A stretch of DNA of 54,082 bases from Rhodocyclaceae bacterium (GCA_008080565.1 VIKE01000023.1:50548-104629), one strand, 5' to 3'. Positions 27,964 to 37,959 are shown, counted from the stretch's first letter. The notes: generated from the letters alone by a model not told the origin. Made by a program: numbers and translations.

Positions 27964-28224
27964 CTATCCCGGATGTGTCAAAACTTCGAGTTCGGCCAGC
28001 CAATTGAGCGCATGCTCGCGGGATAAACCGCACATCTCGGCCGACGCTTGCAGACCAGCGCAGCAATCCGGCCGCTCCGGACTAGCGAAAATCAGGCAGC
28101 GAAAATCGCCATCGAGATGCCGACATGGCACCCCCGCCGGCTTGTTCAGTGAACTGATCGACGGCGCAATGCAGCAGGCGCCGCAATTGGGCGGCAGGCC
28201 ATCGGCGGTGGAACGGCGGGGCAA
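27964..28224 (-). CDS. YkgJ-like cysteine-cluster protein (start uncertain, possible frameshift)
   Basis: An 86-residue protein with a putative metal-binding cysteine cluster: [44 protein letters not shown]. Family members of unknown function share this spacing. Two oddities are visible. The frame has no ATG, and TTG 28224 is only the first usable start. In the next frame, ATG 28186 reads MACRP immediately before the point where this frame reads NCGACC, so one missing base near 28172 would restore a typical N-terminus. Also, the usual proline/glycine stretch after SISS, as I recall it, is absent ([11 protein letters not shown]). It may be decaying or mis-sequenced. Confidence 0.65.
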   Translation of the reverse strand: MPRRSTADGLPPNCGACCIAPSISSLNKPAGVPCRHLDGDFRCLIFASPERPDCCAGLQASAEMCGLSREHALNWLAELEVLTHPG

Positions 28225-28284
28225 GGCTTTTCGGGCATGCCCGATTGTCGCAGATTCGGCTTGTCCGTTCGGCGCCGATGACTT

Positions 28285-28320
28285 CCACGGTCAACCGGAA
28301 AAACGGGCCAAAAATGAAAT
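28285..28320 (+). repeat. Dispersed repeat copy between Spy-like gene and cysteine-cluster gene
   Basis: Core CCACGGTCAACCGG (28285-28298), then AAAAA, CGGGCC, AAAAA and TGAAAT. The second A tract starts 11 bases after the core ends. On the opposite strand the tracts become T runs just after the terminator hairpin of the Spy-like gene, so the element may double as part of that terminator. Confidence 0.88.
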
Positions 28321-28337
28321 GGGGGCCAGCAGCCCCC
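28320..28337 (-). terminator. Rho-independent terminator of the Spy-like gene
   Basis: Read leftward, GGGGGC, loop TGCTG and GCCCCC form a 6-base-pair stem about 20 bases after the stop codon. ATTTCATTTTT follows, supplied by the dispersed repeat. Confidence 0.65.
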
Positions 28338-28355
28338 AAGTGTCAAAAACCCGGA

Positions 28356-28895
28356 TCAACGCCCCGCCGGCTTGGCAACATCAGCCACCGCGCCGCGCGG
28401 ACCATCGCCACGGCCGCGCGGCCCGCGCTCGGTCGGCTTCATTTCAGCCAGCTGCTTGCGCTGCTCCGGCGTCAGTACCTCGAACACCTGACGATCCGCC
28501 TTGGCCCGCGCCAGCGTCATTTCGGACATCGCCTTCGCCGCCTCGTCGGCCAGTGCGCGCGCCTTGGCTTCGCTGTAATCGGCCGCCGAGGTCAGCGCCC
28601 GCATATCTGTTTCCGCCTTGCGCAGGGCCTTGGCCTTGTCGCGCATCACCGGCGCCTGGGCATGCATGATCTCGAACACTTTGTCCTGCTGCGCCTCAGT
28701 CAGATTCAAGCTGCGCAGATGCGGCGGCATCATGTTGCCACCCATCATGTGGTGGCCTGCACCGCCATGCGCCTCCATGCCGCAGCCGGCATGACTGCCA
28801 TGACCACCAAAAGCCGCCGCGGAAAGGGGAATGGCCAAAGCCACGCTGGCGGCGATCAGGAAACGTTTGATATTGCTGTTCGGCGTAGTTTTCAT
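28356..28895 (-). CDS. Spy/CpxP-like periplasmic LTXXQ-motif protein
   Basis: A 179-residue exported protein. The signal peptide (residues 1-28, FLIAASVALAIPLSAAAF) is followed by a His/Met/Gly-rich stretch (HGGAGHHMMGGNMM), which could bind metal ions. A helical region with two LTxxQ motifs comes next (LTEAQQDKVF near residue 65; LTPEQRKQLAEM near 143), the hallmark of Spy/CpxP periplasmic chaperones. The tail is Arg/Gly-rich. It is a single gene with a terminator. The 184 bases upstream contain a small inverted repeat, GACCC-AAGC-GGGTC (28923-28936), but no clear promoter. Confidence 0.85.
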   Translation of the reverse strand: MKTTPNSNIKRFLIAASVALAIPLSAAAFGGHGSHAGCGMEAHGGAGHHMMGGNMMPPHLRSLNLTEAQQDKVFEIMHAQAPVMRDKAKALRKAETDMRALTSAADYSEAKARALADEAAKAMSEMTLARAKADRQVFEVLTPEQRKQLAEMKPTERGPRGRGDGPRGAVADVAKPAGR

Positions 28896-29079
28896 CTCTT
28901 CGTCCTCTTGTTCAAATTAGCCGACCCAAGCGGGTCAGGCGACAGGACGAATACTCACCCAAGGCCCCGTTAAGGTGGGTTACCGGGCTGTAAATGAAAG
29001 TAAATGGCGTAACCAAGTGCTCACAGAGCAAGTTCGGCTAGCTGCAACGGAAATAGTCGAGGCTATCGACGAATCGAAA

Positions 29080-30003
29080 TCAAAGACCAACCTCGCCCTC
29101 TTCAAAATAGTCAGAGTCAATGCGCTTTACGATGTATGACGCTGAAACAGAGACTCCAACATCGAAATCCATCATGAGGTTTGCTAGGAGCTGACCATCA
29201 ATGAGCACAACCTTCGTGTCGATGCGTGAGGCGTAATCAATTGCCTCCGACGTATACGACGAGGTTGTGATAAAGACACCTTTCTTTGCACGCTGCCCCT
29301 GAAGCGCACCTACAAATTTTTGAATCTCTGGCCGCCCGACCGATCCTTGCCAGCGTTTCGCTTGAATAAATATGGTGTCCAATCCAAGGCGATCTTCTTT
29401 GATGATGCCGTCTATTCCGCCATCGCCACTCTGCCCAATTCGTTCTCCGGCATCACGGCGTGAACCGCCATATCCCATTTTGACAAGAAGCTCGACAACG
29501 AGCCGCTCAAAGAAGGTAGGCGAGCAGGACAGAATTCTGGCGAGAATATCTTGAGCGAGGCCAGTTCGCAGACTTTGATGAGCCACTTCAAGTGCCTCCT
29601 CCGGGGTTTGTTCGATCGCTGAAACCGTTGTCTCCGGTATAGTTTCTCGAGCGATTCTTGGCGCATCCCGAAATGCCACGAACTCGGGAAAGCGCTCAAG
29701 AAAGCGAACATCAATTCTGGAAGGGTTTTCACCAAGAATCTGTTTCCCGCGCGCTGTAATACGCAACGCCCCCCTACGAGGCGACTCCAATAAACCGGCT
29801 TTCTTTAGATAGGAGTTCGCCCAGCCCACGCGATTGTTGAATATCGCCTGCTGGCCGCTAGCCAACAGTTCACTGCGCTCCGCTGACGAAAGCTGAAACT
29901 CGTTCGCAAGAACTTCAACAGTTTCCCTGGTTGTATGATCATTTCCATCAGAGGCCGAACGAAGCAAGGGGAGCATCAATGATTGGTAGTCTGGTATTGG
30001 CAT
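29080..30003 (-). CDS. mrr: Mrr-type restriction endonuclease (type IV, modification-dependent)
   Basis: A 307-residue two-domain protein. The N-terminal winged-helix domain contains NNRVGWANSYLKKAGLLESP and GALRITARGK. The C-terminal Mrr catalytic domain (about residues 165-285) has FFERLVVELLVKMGYGG, GDGGIDGIIKEDRLGLDTIF and IQAKRWQGSVGRPEIQKFVG, which together give the D-x(n)-Q-x-K nuclease core. Mrr cuts foreign methylated DNA and in E. coli also responds to some methyltransferases and to pressure stress. No methyltransferase lies beside it. Base composition is clearly less GC-rich than the neighbours, pointing to acquisition by transfer. Start ATG 30003 gives MPIPDYQSLMLPLL, the usual Mrr beginning. 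Confidence 0.92.
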   Translation of the reverse strand: MPIPDYQSLMLPLLRSASDGNDHTTRETVEVLANEFQLSSAERSELLASGQQAIFNNRVGWANSYLKKAGLLESPRRGALRITARGKQILGENPSRIDVRFLERFPEFVAFRDAPRIARETIPETTVSAIEQTPEEALEVAHQSLRTGLAQDILARILSCSPTFFERLVVELLVKMGYGGSRRDAGERIGQSGDGGIDGIIKEDRLGLDTIFIQAKRWQGSVGRPEIQKFVGALQGQRAKKGVFITTSSYTSEAIDYASRIDTKVVLIDGQLLANLMMDFDVGVSVSASYIVKRIDSDYFEEGEVGL

Positions 30004-30079
30004 TAGTTACCCGTTTTGATTCTGAGACCGTTGATTGGGCAATAATACAGACCAAATGACATTGGTTTGCACAGACATG

Positions 30080-30107
30080 AAAAAAGGCGGCTGATTCAGC
30101 CGCCTTT
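30080..30107. terminator. Bidirectional Rho-independent terminator between thiC and mrr
   Basis: AAAAAAGGCGGCTGA and TTCAGCCGCCTTT form a stem of about 11 base pairs with A and T runs on the two sides. It lies about 30 bases after the thiC stop in the direction of thiC transcription. Confidence 0.8.
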
Positions 30108-30134
30108 CCTTTGCTAGGAGCCGCTTAGCGAAGC

Positions 30135-32104
<1,970 letters not shown>

Positions 32105-32165
32105 TCAAGATTTCTCGAAATCAGCCGAAATATCATCGACAAGCGCCAGAATTCAAAGAGAAAAC

Positions 32166-33653
32166 ATGGGAACCAAGATGCGCCTACTGATGATCGCCAG
32201 CCTGCTGGTCGCCCTGCCTTTCGGTGCTGCAGCCGCGCCCGCCTGGCAAACCATTTCAGCCGAACCGGGCAAACGTATCGAACTCAACCGCACGAGCCTG
32301 AAACGTGACGGCAACATCGTTGAGGCGCAAGGACGCGTCGTGCTCGAAAAGGAACTGGTGGATGGCCGCACCGGCGCGCCTTACCGCGTGATAGAGGCGT
32401 TCACCCGCTACGACTGCACGACCCGCAGCGCCAGCACGACAAAGCGCATTTTCAAGAAGAATGAAAATGACATTGTCCGCGAAGAGGACATCAAGGGCGC
32501 CGACCTGCCGGTGCGCACCGGCACGCTGGACGACAAGGTGTTGCGCGAAGTCTGTCGCCCGCCCAAGGAGGGCGCCGCCGAGATCGCGCAGAAGGCCAAC
32601 GAGGCAGCCGGCCAGCTGAAAGCCGCCAACGAGGCGATGCTCAAGAAGGAAATGGCCAAGGCCGAAAAGCCGGAAGCCGTGAAAGCGAGCGATGCGGGCC
32701 ATAGCGCAGCACCGCTGAAAGAAAGCGCGATTCCGTCGATCCGGCCGAACCTCAAGGCGGCCATGGAAAGCGCCAAGGAAGCGGCACCTCCGGCGCCGCC
32801 ACCACCCGCACCCACACCGGCGCCGGCCAGAGTCGCCGCGCCGAAGGCGGCCACCGTCATCGTCCACACCAGCCAGGCCCCGGCCCCCAAGCCAAAAAAA
32901 GCGCCAAAGCCCCAGATCGCGCACTCCGAAGGCTACATGCTGGAACTGGCTCACAGCGAACCAGCCATCCAGCACGCGCACATCCACTGGGATTACGAAG
33001 GTGCCGGCGGCCCGGAAAACTGGGCGAAACTGGACCAGAACAACAAGACCTGCGCCATTGGCCAACGGCAGTCACCGATCGATATCAAGGACGGCATCAA
33101 GGTCGATCTGGAGCCGATCAAGTTCAATTACCAGCCCTCGACCTTCCGGATTATCGACAACGGCCACACCGTTCAGGTCGAAATCGGCGAAAGCTCGATT
33201 TCACTGACCGGCAAGACCTATGAGCTGGTCCAGTTCCATTTCCATCGCCCGTCGGAAGAAAAGGTCAACGGCCAGCGTTTCGACATGGTCGCCCACCTCG
33301 TGCACAAGGCCGACGATGGTCAGCTCGCCGTCGTCGCCGTGTTGCTCGAACGCGGCACGGAGAACCCGTTCATCCAGACCCTGTGGAACAACATGCCGCT
33401 GGAAAAGAACCTGCCGGTAGCACCACCAACCACCACGATCGACCTGAACACCCTGCTGCCGACCGCCCGCAACTACTACACCTACATGGGCTCGCTGACG
33501 ACGCCGCCGTGCTCCGAAGGCGTGCTGTGGCTGGTCATGAAGCAGCCGGTGCAGGTTTCGCCGGATCAAATCAACATTTTCAGCCGGCTGTACAAAAACA
33601 ACGCCCGGCCCATCCAGCCCTCGGGCGGCCGCCTGATCAAGGAAGGCCGTTGA
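32166..33653 (+). CDS. Exported two-domain alpha-carbonic anhydrase with N-terminal adhesin-E-like domain
   Basis: A 495-residue exported protein. The signal peptide ends near residue 24 (LLVALPFGAAAAP). Residues about 25-130 form a small domain (WQTISAEPGKRIELNRTSL, FTRYDCTTRSAST) resembling the surface-adhesin protein E family, with one Cys pair. An Ala/Lys/Pro-rich linker follows (about 140-270, with PAPPPPAPTPAP). The C-terminal alpha-carbonic anhydrase domain has the zinc ligands in LVQFHFHRPSEE and DMVAHLVHK, and LTTPPCSEGVLW for the Thr-Glu gate. It should interconvert CO2 and bicarbonate in the periplasm or at the surface. ATG 32166 precedes the signal peptide and is divergent from thiC. 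The added N-domain is unusual for this enzyme. Confidence 0.88.
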   Translation: MGTKMRLLMIASLLVALPFGAAAAPAWQTISAEPGKRIELNRTSLKRDGNIVEAQGRVVLEKELVDGRTGAPYRVIEAFTRYDCTTRSASTTKRIFKKNENDIVREEDIKGADLPVRTGTLDDKVLREVCRPPKEGAAEIAQKANEAAGQLKAANEAMLKKEMAKAEKPEAVKASDAGHSAAPLKESAIPSIRPNLKAAMESAKEAAPPAPPPPAPTPAPARVAAPKAATVIVHTSQAPAPKPKKAPKPQIAHSEGYMLELAHSEPAIQHAHIHWDYEGAGGPENWAKLDQNNKTCAIGQRQSPIDIKDGIKVDLEPIKFNYQPSTFRIIDNGHTVQVEIGESSISLTGKTYELVQFHFHRPSEEKVNGQRFDMVAHLVHKADDGQLAVVAVLLERGTENPFIQTLWNNMPLEKNLPVAPPTTTIDLNTLLPTARNYYTYMGSLTTPPCSEGVLWLVMKQPVQVSPDQINIFSRLYKNNARPIQPSGGRLIKEGR

Positions 33654-33669
33654 CCGGAAAGTAGTCGCA

Positions 33670-33707
33670 ATGGTAACTTAATGACCAACAAGTCATTAAG
33701 TTACCAT
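33670..33707. promoter_or_regulatory. Perfect 16-base palindrome overlapping the tetR start (probable TetR operator)
   Basis: Left arm ATGGTAACTTAATGAC (33670-33685), spacer CAACAA, right arm GTCATTAAGTTACCAT (33692-33707). The right arm includes the first two bases of the tetR ATG, so bound protein would block transcription or translation initiation. It is AT-rich against a GC-rich background. No ribosome-binding site is visible before the ATG. Confidence 0.75.
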
Positions 33708-34350
33708 GTCTGCCATCCCCATCCCCCGCAAGCGACGCAAGGAAGCCCGTCCCTCCGAGCTGCTCGAGGCCGCGCTTCATCTTTTCGTCGAAAAAGGCTT
33801 CGCCGCGACCCGTCTGGAGGACGTTGCCGCCCGCGCTGGCGTGTCAAAGGGGACGCTGTATCTCTACTACGAGAACAAGGATGCGCTGTTCAAGGCAGTG
33901 GTTCAGGAAGGGATCATCCCGGTCATTGCCGAAAATGAAGCAATTGCGGCAAAACATAGTGGCTGCAGCTTCGAGCTACTGGAACTCCTGCTCCAAAACT
34001 GGTGGACAAAGATCGGCCAGACCGCATTTGCCGGCATTCCGAAACTGATAGTGGCCGAAGCGCGCAACTTTCCTGACTTGGCCAACTTCTATTACGAAAA
34101 CGTCATCAGCCGCGGCCGGGCGCTGGTCGCCGGCGCCCTGCGACGCGGCATGGACAGTGGTGAATTCCGGACCATGGACGTCGAAACCACCGTCGATGTT
34201 GTTATCGCACCGATTTTAATGCTGCTGATCTGGCGCTTTTCAATGAGCTGCTGCCAAGGCGCCGAGAGCGACCCGCAGACCTATTTGCGCATACATATGG
34301 ACCTGCTGCGTCAGGGTTTGCGCAAGCCGGAAAAAGAGAGTCGGGTATAA
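33706..34350 (+). CDS. TetR/AcrR family transcriptional regulator
   Basis: A 214-residue repressor-type protein. A basic N-terminus (PRKRRKEARPSELLEAALHLF) leads into the helix-turn-helix TRLEDVAARAGVSKGTLYLYYENKDALFKAVV (residues about 33-64). The C-terminal ligand and dimer domain is helical, ending MDLLRQGLRKPEKE. It probably represses itself through the palindrome on its start codon. Targets may include the downstream pcm-rhodanese-tolC genes, since TetR proteins often control TolC-type efflux (inference). The start at 33706 lacks a Shine-Dalgarno sequence, so the message may be leaderless or start elsewhere, but no other ATG is nearby. Confidence 0.92.
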   Translation: MSAIPIPRKRRKEARPSELLEAALHLFVEKGFAATRLEDVAARAGVSKGTLYLYYENKDALFKAVVQEGIIPVIAENEAIAAKHSGCSFELLELLLQNWWTKIGQTAFAGIPKLIVAEARNFPDLANFYYENVISRGRALVAGALRRGMDSGEFRTMDVETTVDVVIAPILMLLIWRFSMSCCQGAESDPQTYLRIHMDLLRQGLRKPEKESRV

Positions 34351-34391
34351 TTTTGATTTGTCGGAATCAATATATTAGCTCGTGCTAATAT
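34346..34391 (+). promoter_or_regulatory. TATAAT box and small palindrome ahead of pcm-rhodanese-tolC
   Basis: A perfect -10 hexamer TATAAT (34346-34351) overlaps the tetR stop codon, without a good -35. About 20 bases on, ATATTAGC-TCGT-GCTAATAT (34372-34391) is an 8-base perfect inverted repeat that could be an operator or an mRNA hairpin in the leader. The palindrome differs from the one on the tetR start. Confidence 0.4.
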
Positions 34392-34412
34392 TCAGTCTGC
34401 GGAGACCCACCA

Positions 34413-35066
34413 ATGAACATCGAGCAAGCGCGCTTCAACATGATCGAACAGCAGATCCGTCCCTGGGATGTTCTGGATCCGCAGGTTCTCGACCTCCTGT
34501 TTGTCGTCAAGCGCGAGGACTTTACCCCTCCGGCCTATCGCAATCTGGCTTTCGCCGACATGGAAATCCCGCTGGGCGATGGCCAGATGATGCTGGCCCC
34601 GAAAATCGAAGCCAAGATGCTGCAGGAGCTGGGCCTCAAGAAGACCGACAAGGTTCTTGAAATCGGTACCGGTAGCGGCTACATGGCTGCCCTGCTGGCT
34701 GCCCGTGCCGAGCACGTGGTTACCGTCGAGTGCCGCCCGGCGCTGGTCGATATCGCCAAACAAAATCTCGAGCGTGCCGGCGTCACCAACGTCACGATTG
34801 AACTCGGCGACGGCGCCAACGGCTGGTCCCAGCGTGGACCTTACGACGCCATCGTTGTTTCGGGCGCCATTCCCGGCGTTCCTGACGCCCTGCTCAAGCA
34901 GCTGCGCGTCGGTGGCCGTCTGGCTGTCGTGGTCGGCGAAGCACCGGTCATGGAAGCCCAACTGATCACCTGCACGGCAGATGGCATCTACAACACGGTC
35001 AACTTGTTCGAGACAGTCATTCCCGCACTCGATGGCTTCGTGGCCAAGGAAAGCTTCTCTTTCTGA
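34413..35066 (+). CDS. pcm: Protein-L-isoaspartate O-methyltransferase family protein
   Basis: A 217-residue class I SAM methyltransferase of the PIMT family. FNMIEQQIRPWDVLD at the N-terminus, FADMEIPLGDGQMMLAPKIEAKML (substrate region), VLEIGTGSGYMAALLA (SAM loop, about residues 79-94) and LGDGANGWSQRGPYDAIVVSGAIP are present. The family repairs isoaspartyl damage, but this tolC-linked branch has slightly divergent substrate motifs and its substrate is not proven. It is followed directly by the rhodanese gene (TGATG overlap). Confidence 0.88.
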   Translation: MNIEQARFNMIEQQIRPWDVLDPQVLDLLFVVKREDFTPPAYRNLAFADMEIPLGDGQMMLAPKIEAKMLQELGLKKTDKVLEIGTGSGYMAALLAARAEHVVTVECRPALVDIAKQNLERAGVTNVTIELGDGANGWSQRGPYDAIVVSGAIPGVPDALLKQLRVGGRLAVVVGEAPVMEAQLITCTADGIYNTVNLFETVIPALDGFVAKESFSF

Positions 35067-35389
35067 TGCAACAGGTTCGAGCCCAACAACTTGCCGAATG
35101 GCTGGCCGACGAGAGCCGGCCCAGCCCCGTCCTGCTTGATGTGCGCGAACCGTGGGAAATCGAGCTTTGCCAGCTGGCTGGATCGCAAAACATCCCCATG
35201 CATCTGGTGCCGATGCGGTGCGCCGAAATCGCCCCCGAGCAGGACATCGTTGTCATCTGCCACCACGGCGGCCGCAGCATGCAGGTCGCCATGTTTCTCG
35301 AGCGCAAGGGCTACGCTGCGGTCTATAACCTGATGGGTGGCGTCGAGGCTTGGGCTGGTGAAGTCGATTCCAACATGCGTCGTTATTGA
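35066..35389 (+). CDS. Single-domain rhodanese-like protein
   Basis: A 107-residue sulfurtransferase fold. LLDVREPWEIELCQLAGSQN, the active-site loop VVICHHGGRSMQVAMFLERKG with a cysteine in the expected position (about residue 72), and the C-terminal VYNLMGGVEAWAGEV are canonical. Sulfur donor and acceptor are unknown. It is co-transcribed between pcm and tolC, a common betaproteobacterial order. Confidence 0.92.
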   Translation: MQQVRAQQLAEWLADESRPSPVLLDVREPWEIELCQLAGSQNIPMHLVPMRCAEIAPEQDIVVICHHGGRSMQVAMFLERKGYAAVYNLMGGVEAWAGEVDSNMRRY

Positions 35390-35396
35390 GGTAGGC

Positions 35397-36734
35397 ATGA
35401 AAAAACTCGCTTGGCTGATCGTCTCCCCGTTGTTGGCATCCCCGCTGTTCGCCGCAGACTTGATGCAGGTCTATCGCGATGCGCAGGACAACGACCCGAC
35501 CTTTGCCGCGGCTCGGGCAACGCTCGATGCCGGCCGCGAAAAAGCACCGCAGGGCCTGTCCGGCCTGTTGCCCAGCCTGACGCTGACGGGCAACACGGTG
35601 TGGAACAAGAACGAGATTTCGACCCACAACGGCCCGACGCTGTCGAAGCCCCAATACAATTCCAACGGCTACCAGCTGACGCTGTCGCAACCCCTGTTCC
35701 GCTGGCAGAACTGGGTTTCGTACGACCAGTCGAAAATGCAGGTGGCACAGGCAGAGGCCAATTTCGTGCAGGCCCGGCAGGATCTGATCCTGCGCGTCGC
35801 GCAAGCCTATTTTGATGCAATCTACGCCGTCGAAAACCTCAAGGCAGTGCGCGCCAACAAGACGGCTATCGCCCAGCAACTGGAATCAGCCAAGAAAAAT
35901 TTCGAAGTCGGCACTGCAACCATCACCGACTCTCATGAAGCTCAGGCCCGCTACGATCTGGCATCGGCTCAGGAGATTGCCGCCGAAAGCGACTTCGAGG
36001 TCAAGCAACATGCCTTGCAGTCGATTATCGGCAAGGTGCCCGGCCCGCTGGCTACACCGCGCAAGGATGCCGAACTGACCATGCCGCAGCCGAGCGACAT
36101 GAATCAGTGGGTCGCTGCCGCCGAAAAGGACAGCATCACCGTGCAGGTCCAGCAGGCTGCCGCCGACATTGCGGCCCTCGAGGTAGACAAGCAGCGCGCC
36201 GGCCATTACCCGACACTTGATCTGGTCGCCAATCAGGGGCACTCGAAGTCCTATGGCTTCATTTCTGGCGTCGGCACGACACCGTTCGACACCGACTACA
36301 CCAACATCGGCCTCCAGCTCAACATTCCGCTATTTCAGGGTGGCTTGACCGTTTCGCGCCAGCGCGAGGCTGCCGCCAACCGCACGGCGGCGCAATCCGG
36401 CCTTGAGGCCGCGCGCCGTGGCGCTGCGTTGTCGGCCCGCCAGTATTATCTCGGCGTGACCAATGGTCTGGCCCAGGTCCGGGCGCTCAAGGCGGCGCTG
36501 GTTTCATCGCAATCAGCGCTGGAGTCGAACAAGCTTGGCTATGAAGTCGGCGTGCGCATCAACATCGATGTCTTGAACGCCGAGAACCAGGTTTATGTAA
36601 CCCGCCGTGACCTGGCTAGAGCCACGCTCGACACGCTGCTGGCGCAACTGCGCCTGAAGGCGGCAACCGGTTCCTTGGGCGAGGAAGACGTCGCCCAGAT
36701 CAACGCCCTGCTGGATCCGTCCAGCGCACTATAA
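35397..36734 (+). CDS. tolC: TolC family outer membrane channel protein
   Basis: A 445-residue outer-membrane efflux channel. A signal peptide (residues 1-20, ending SPLFAAD) is followed by DLMQVYRDAQDNDPTFAAA, the two long coiled helical repeats (DLILRVAQAYFDAIYAVENL; ARQYYLGVTNGLAQVRALKAAL), and VGVRINIDVLNAENQVYVTRRDLARA near the end, typical of TolC. It exports drugs or type I substrates with inner-membrane partners encoded elsewhere. ATG 35397 lies 7 bases after the rhodanese stop with GAGGTAG upstream. Its 3' end overlaps waaA tail to tail by 35 bases. Confidence 0.95.
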   Translation: MKKLAWLIVSPLLASPLFAADLMQVYRDAQDNDPTFAAARATLDAGREKAPQGLSGLLPSLTLTGNTVWNKNEISTHNGPTLSKPQYNSNGYQLTLSQPLFRWQNWVSYDQSKMQVAQAEANFVQARQDLILRVAQAYFDAIYAVENLKAVRANKTAIAQQLESAKKNFEVGTATITDSHEAQARYDLASAQEIAAESDFEVKQHALQSIIGKVPGPLATPRKDAELTMPQPSDMNQWVAAAEKDSITVQVQQAAADIAALEVDKQRAGHYPTLDLVANQGHSKSYGFISGVGTTPFDTDYTNIGLQLNIPLFQGGLTVSRQREAAANRTAAQSGLEAARRGAALSARQYYLGVTNGLAQVRALKAALVSSQSALESNKLGYEVGVRINIDVLNAENQVYVTRRDLARATLDTLLAQLRLKAATGSLGEEDVAQINALLDPSSAL

Positions 36735-37959
36735 GCGCCAGCATCCGCTTGGCCGCGCCCTGATGGGCGCGGGCGAACGATCCCGCCGCTGTCCGCATTT
36801 CGGCCAATTTCATTTTTTGGCCAAAAATCCGGTTGACCGTGGCACCGAGCATTTCAGGACTGTCGACGCGTAACGCCGCGCCTGCAGCAATTGCATCCTC
36901 GGTCGCCTGCTTGAAATTGAAGGTGTGCGGCCCGACGACGACCGGACAGTCACAAGCCGCCGCCTCAATGAGGTTCTGCCCGCCGAGCGGCAGCAAACTG
37001 CCACCAATGAAGGCCAGATCGGCCAGCGTGAAATACGCCGCCATCTCGCCCATGCTGTCGCCAAGCCAGACTTGGGTATCGGCCGCCGGCATGGCCACGC
37101 TGCGCCGAACGCTGCGCAGTTCCTGCTGCTCGAGCAAAGCGGCCACTTCGTTGAAACGCTGCGGATGGCGCGGCACCAGTACGAGCAAGGCGTCGGGAAT
37201 GGCCACTTCGCGCCACGCTTCGAGCACCAGCGGCTCCTCGCCTTCGCGCGTGCTGGCCGCCAACCAGACCGGCCGCTGGCCAATCGCCGCCCGCCATTCG
37301 TGACCGAGGGCGAGCTTGTCGGCGCGGGGGGTGACATCGAATTTCAAATTGCCGCAGACCTCGACGGTAGTCGCGCCCAATTCAGCTATCCGTTCGGCGT
37401 CACCTGCTGTTTGCGCAGCAACGCCGGCCAGCGCCGAAAACGCCGGCCCGGCCAGGGCTGAAAATCGCCCGTAGCCGCGGGCCGAGCGCGTGGAAAGACG
37501 CGCGTTGGCGAGAAAAATCGGTACTTTGCGACGCCTCCCGGCAGCCAGCAGATTGGGCCAGATTTCCGTTTCCATGAGCACCCCGAAAGCCGGGGAGAAA
37601 TGGCGGAAGAAACGGTCGACCGCCCCGGGATAATCGTAGGGCAGATAGGCCTGAATGAGCTTGTCGCCATAGACCTGCTGCCCGGCGTCGCGGCCGGTCG
37701 GCGTCATGCCGGTGAGCAGGATGCGATGCTCCGGCCAGCGTGCCAGCAAACCTTCGATCAGCGGCTGGGCGGCTCGCGTCTCGCCAACCGAGACAGCGTG
37801 CACCCAGATCACCTTAGCCGGCACCGGCTGGCGATAAAAACCGTAGCGCTCGCCGAGATGCTGGAGATATTCCGGCTGCTTGCGGCTGCGCCACAGCAGG
37901 CGAAGCCAGATCAGCGGCGTGATCAGGTAAAGCAGCAGCGAATAGAAATAACGCGCCAT
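36700..37959 (-). CDS. waaA: 3-deoxy-D-manno-octulosonic acid (Kdo) transferase
   Basis: A 419-residue inner-membrane-associated glycosyltransferase that adds Kdo to lipid A precursor. It shows an N-terminal membrane helix (YFYSLLLYLITPLIWLRLLW), VIWVHAVSVGETRAAQPLIEGL, GMTPTGRDAGQQVYGD, LMETEIWPNLL, and the late FIGGSLLPLGGQNLIEAAACD donor-site block. Near the end a copy of the dispersed repeat is read as GATVNRIFGQKMKLA. From memory of E. coli WaaA, the local length is unchanged, so the repeat has replaced rather than lengthened the protein. It starts within the waaC stop (TGATG). Confidence 0.95.
   Translation of the reverse strand: MARYFYSLLLYLITPLIWLRLLWRSRKQPEYLQHLGERYGFYRQPVPAKVIWVHAVSVGETRAAQPLIEGLLARWPEHRILLTGMTPTGRDAGQQVYGDKLIQAYLPYDYPGAVDRFFRHFSPAFGVLMETEIWPNLLAAGRRRKVPIFLANARLSTRSARGYGRFSALAGPAFSALAGVAAQTAGDAERIAELGATTVEVCGNLKFDVTPRADKLALGHEWRAAIGQRPVWLAASTREGEEPLVLEAWREVAIPDALLVLVPRHPQRFNEVAALLEQQELRSVRRSVAMPAADTQVWLGDSMGEMAAYFTLADLAFIGGSLLPLGGQNLIEAAACDCPVVVGPHTFNFKQATEDAIAAGAALRVDSPEMLGATVNRIFGQKMKLAEMRTAAGSFARAHQGAAKRMLALIVRWTDPAGR
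36806..36844 (-). repeat. Dispersed repeat copy inside waaA
   Basis: On the waaA sense strand the core CCACGGTCAACCGG (36842-36829) is followed by ATTTTT, GGCC, AAAAAA and TGAAAT. The second tract starts 10 bases after the core. The frame differs from the one used in thiC, so the encoded peptides are unrelated. Confidence 0.88.

Noticed and set aside
28896..29079. Possible attachment site or mobile-element remnant beside mrr
   Set aside because: No direct repeats, integrase, transposase or tRNA end could be seen.
32256..33065. Long minus-strand open frame opposite the carbonic anhydrase
   Set aside because: Gly/Arg-rich low-complexity translation with no motif; the plus strand has a signal peptide and a full enzyme.
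33645..33665. GTTGACCG near the carbonic anhydrase stop
   Set aside because: Only 8 core bases match; flanking bases and tracts differ.
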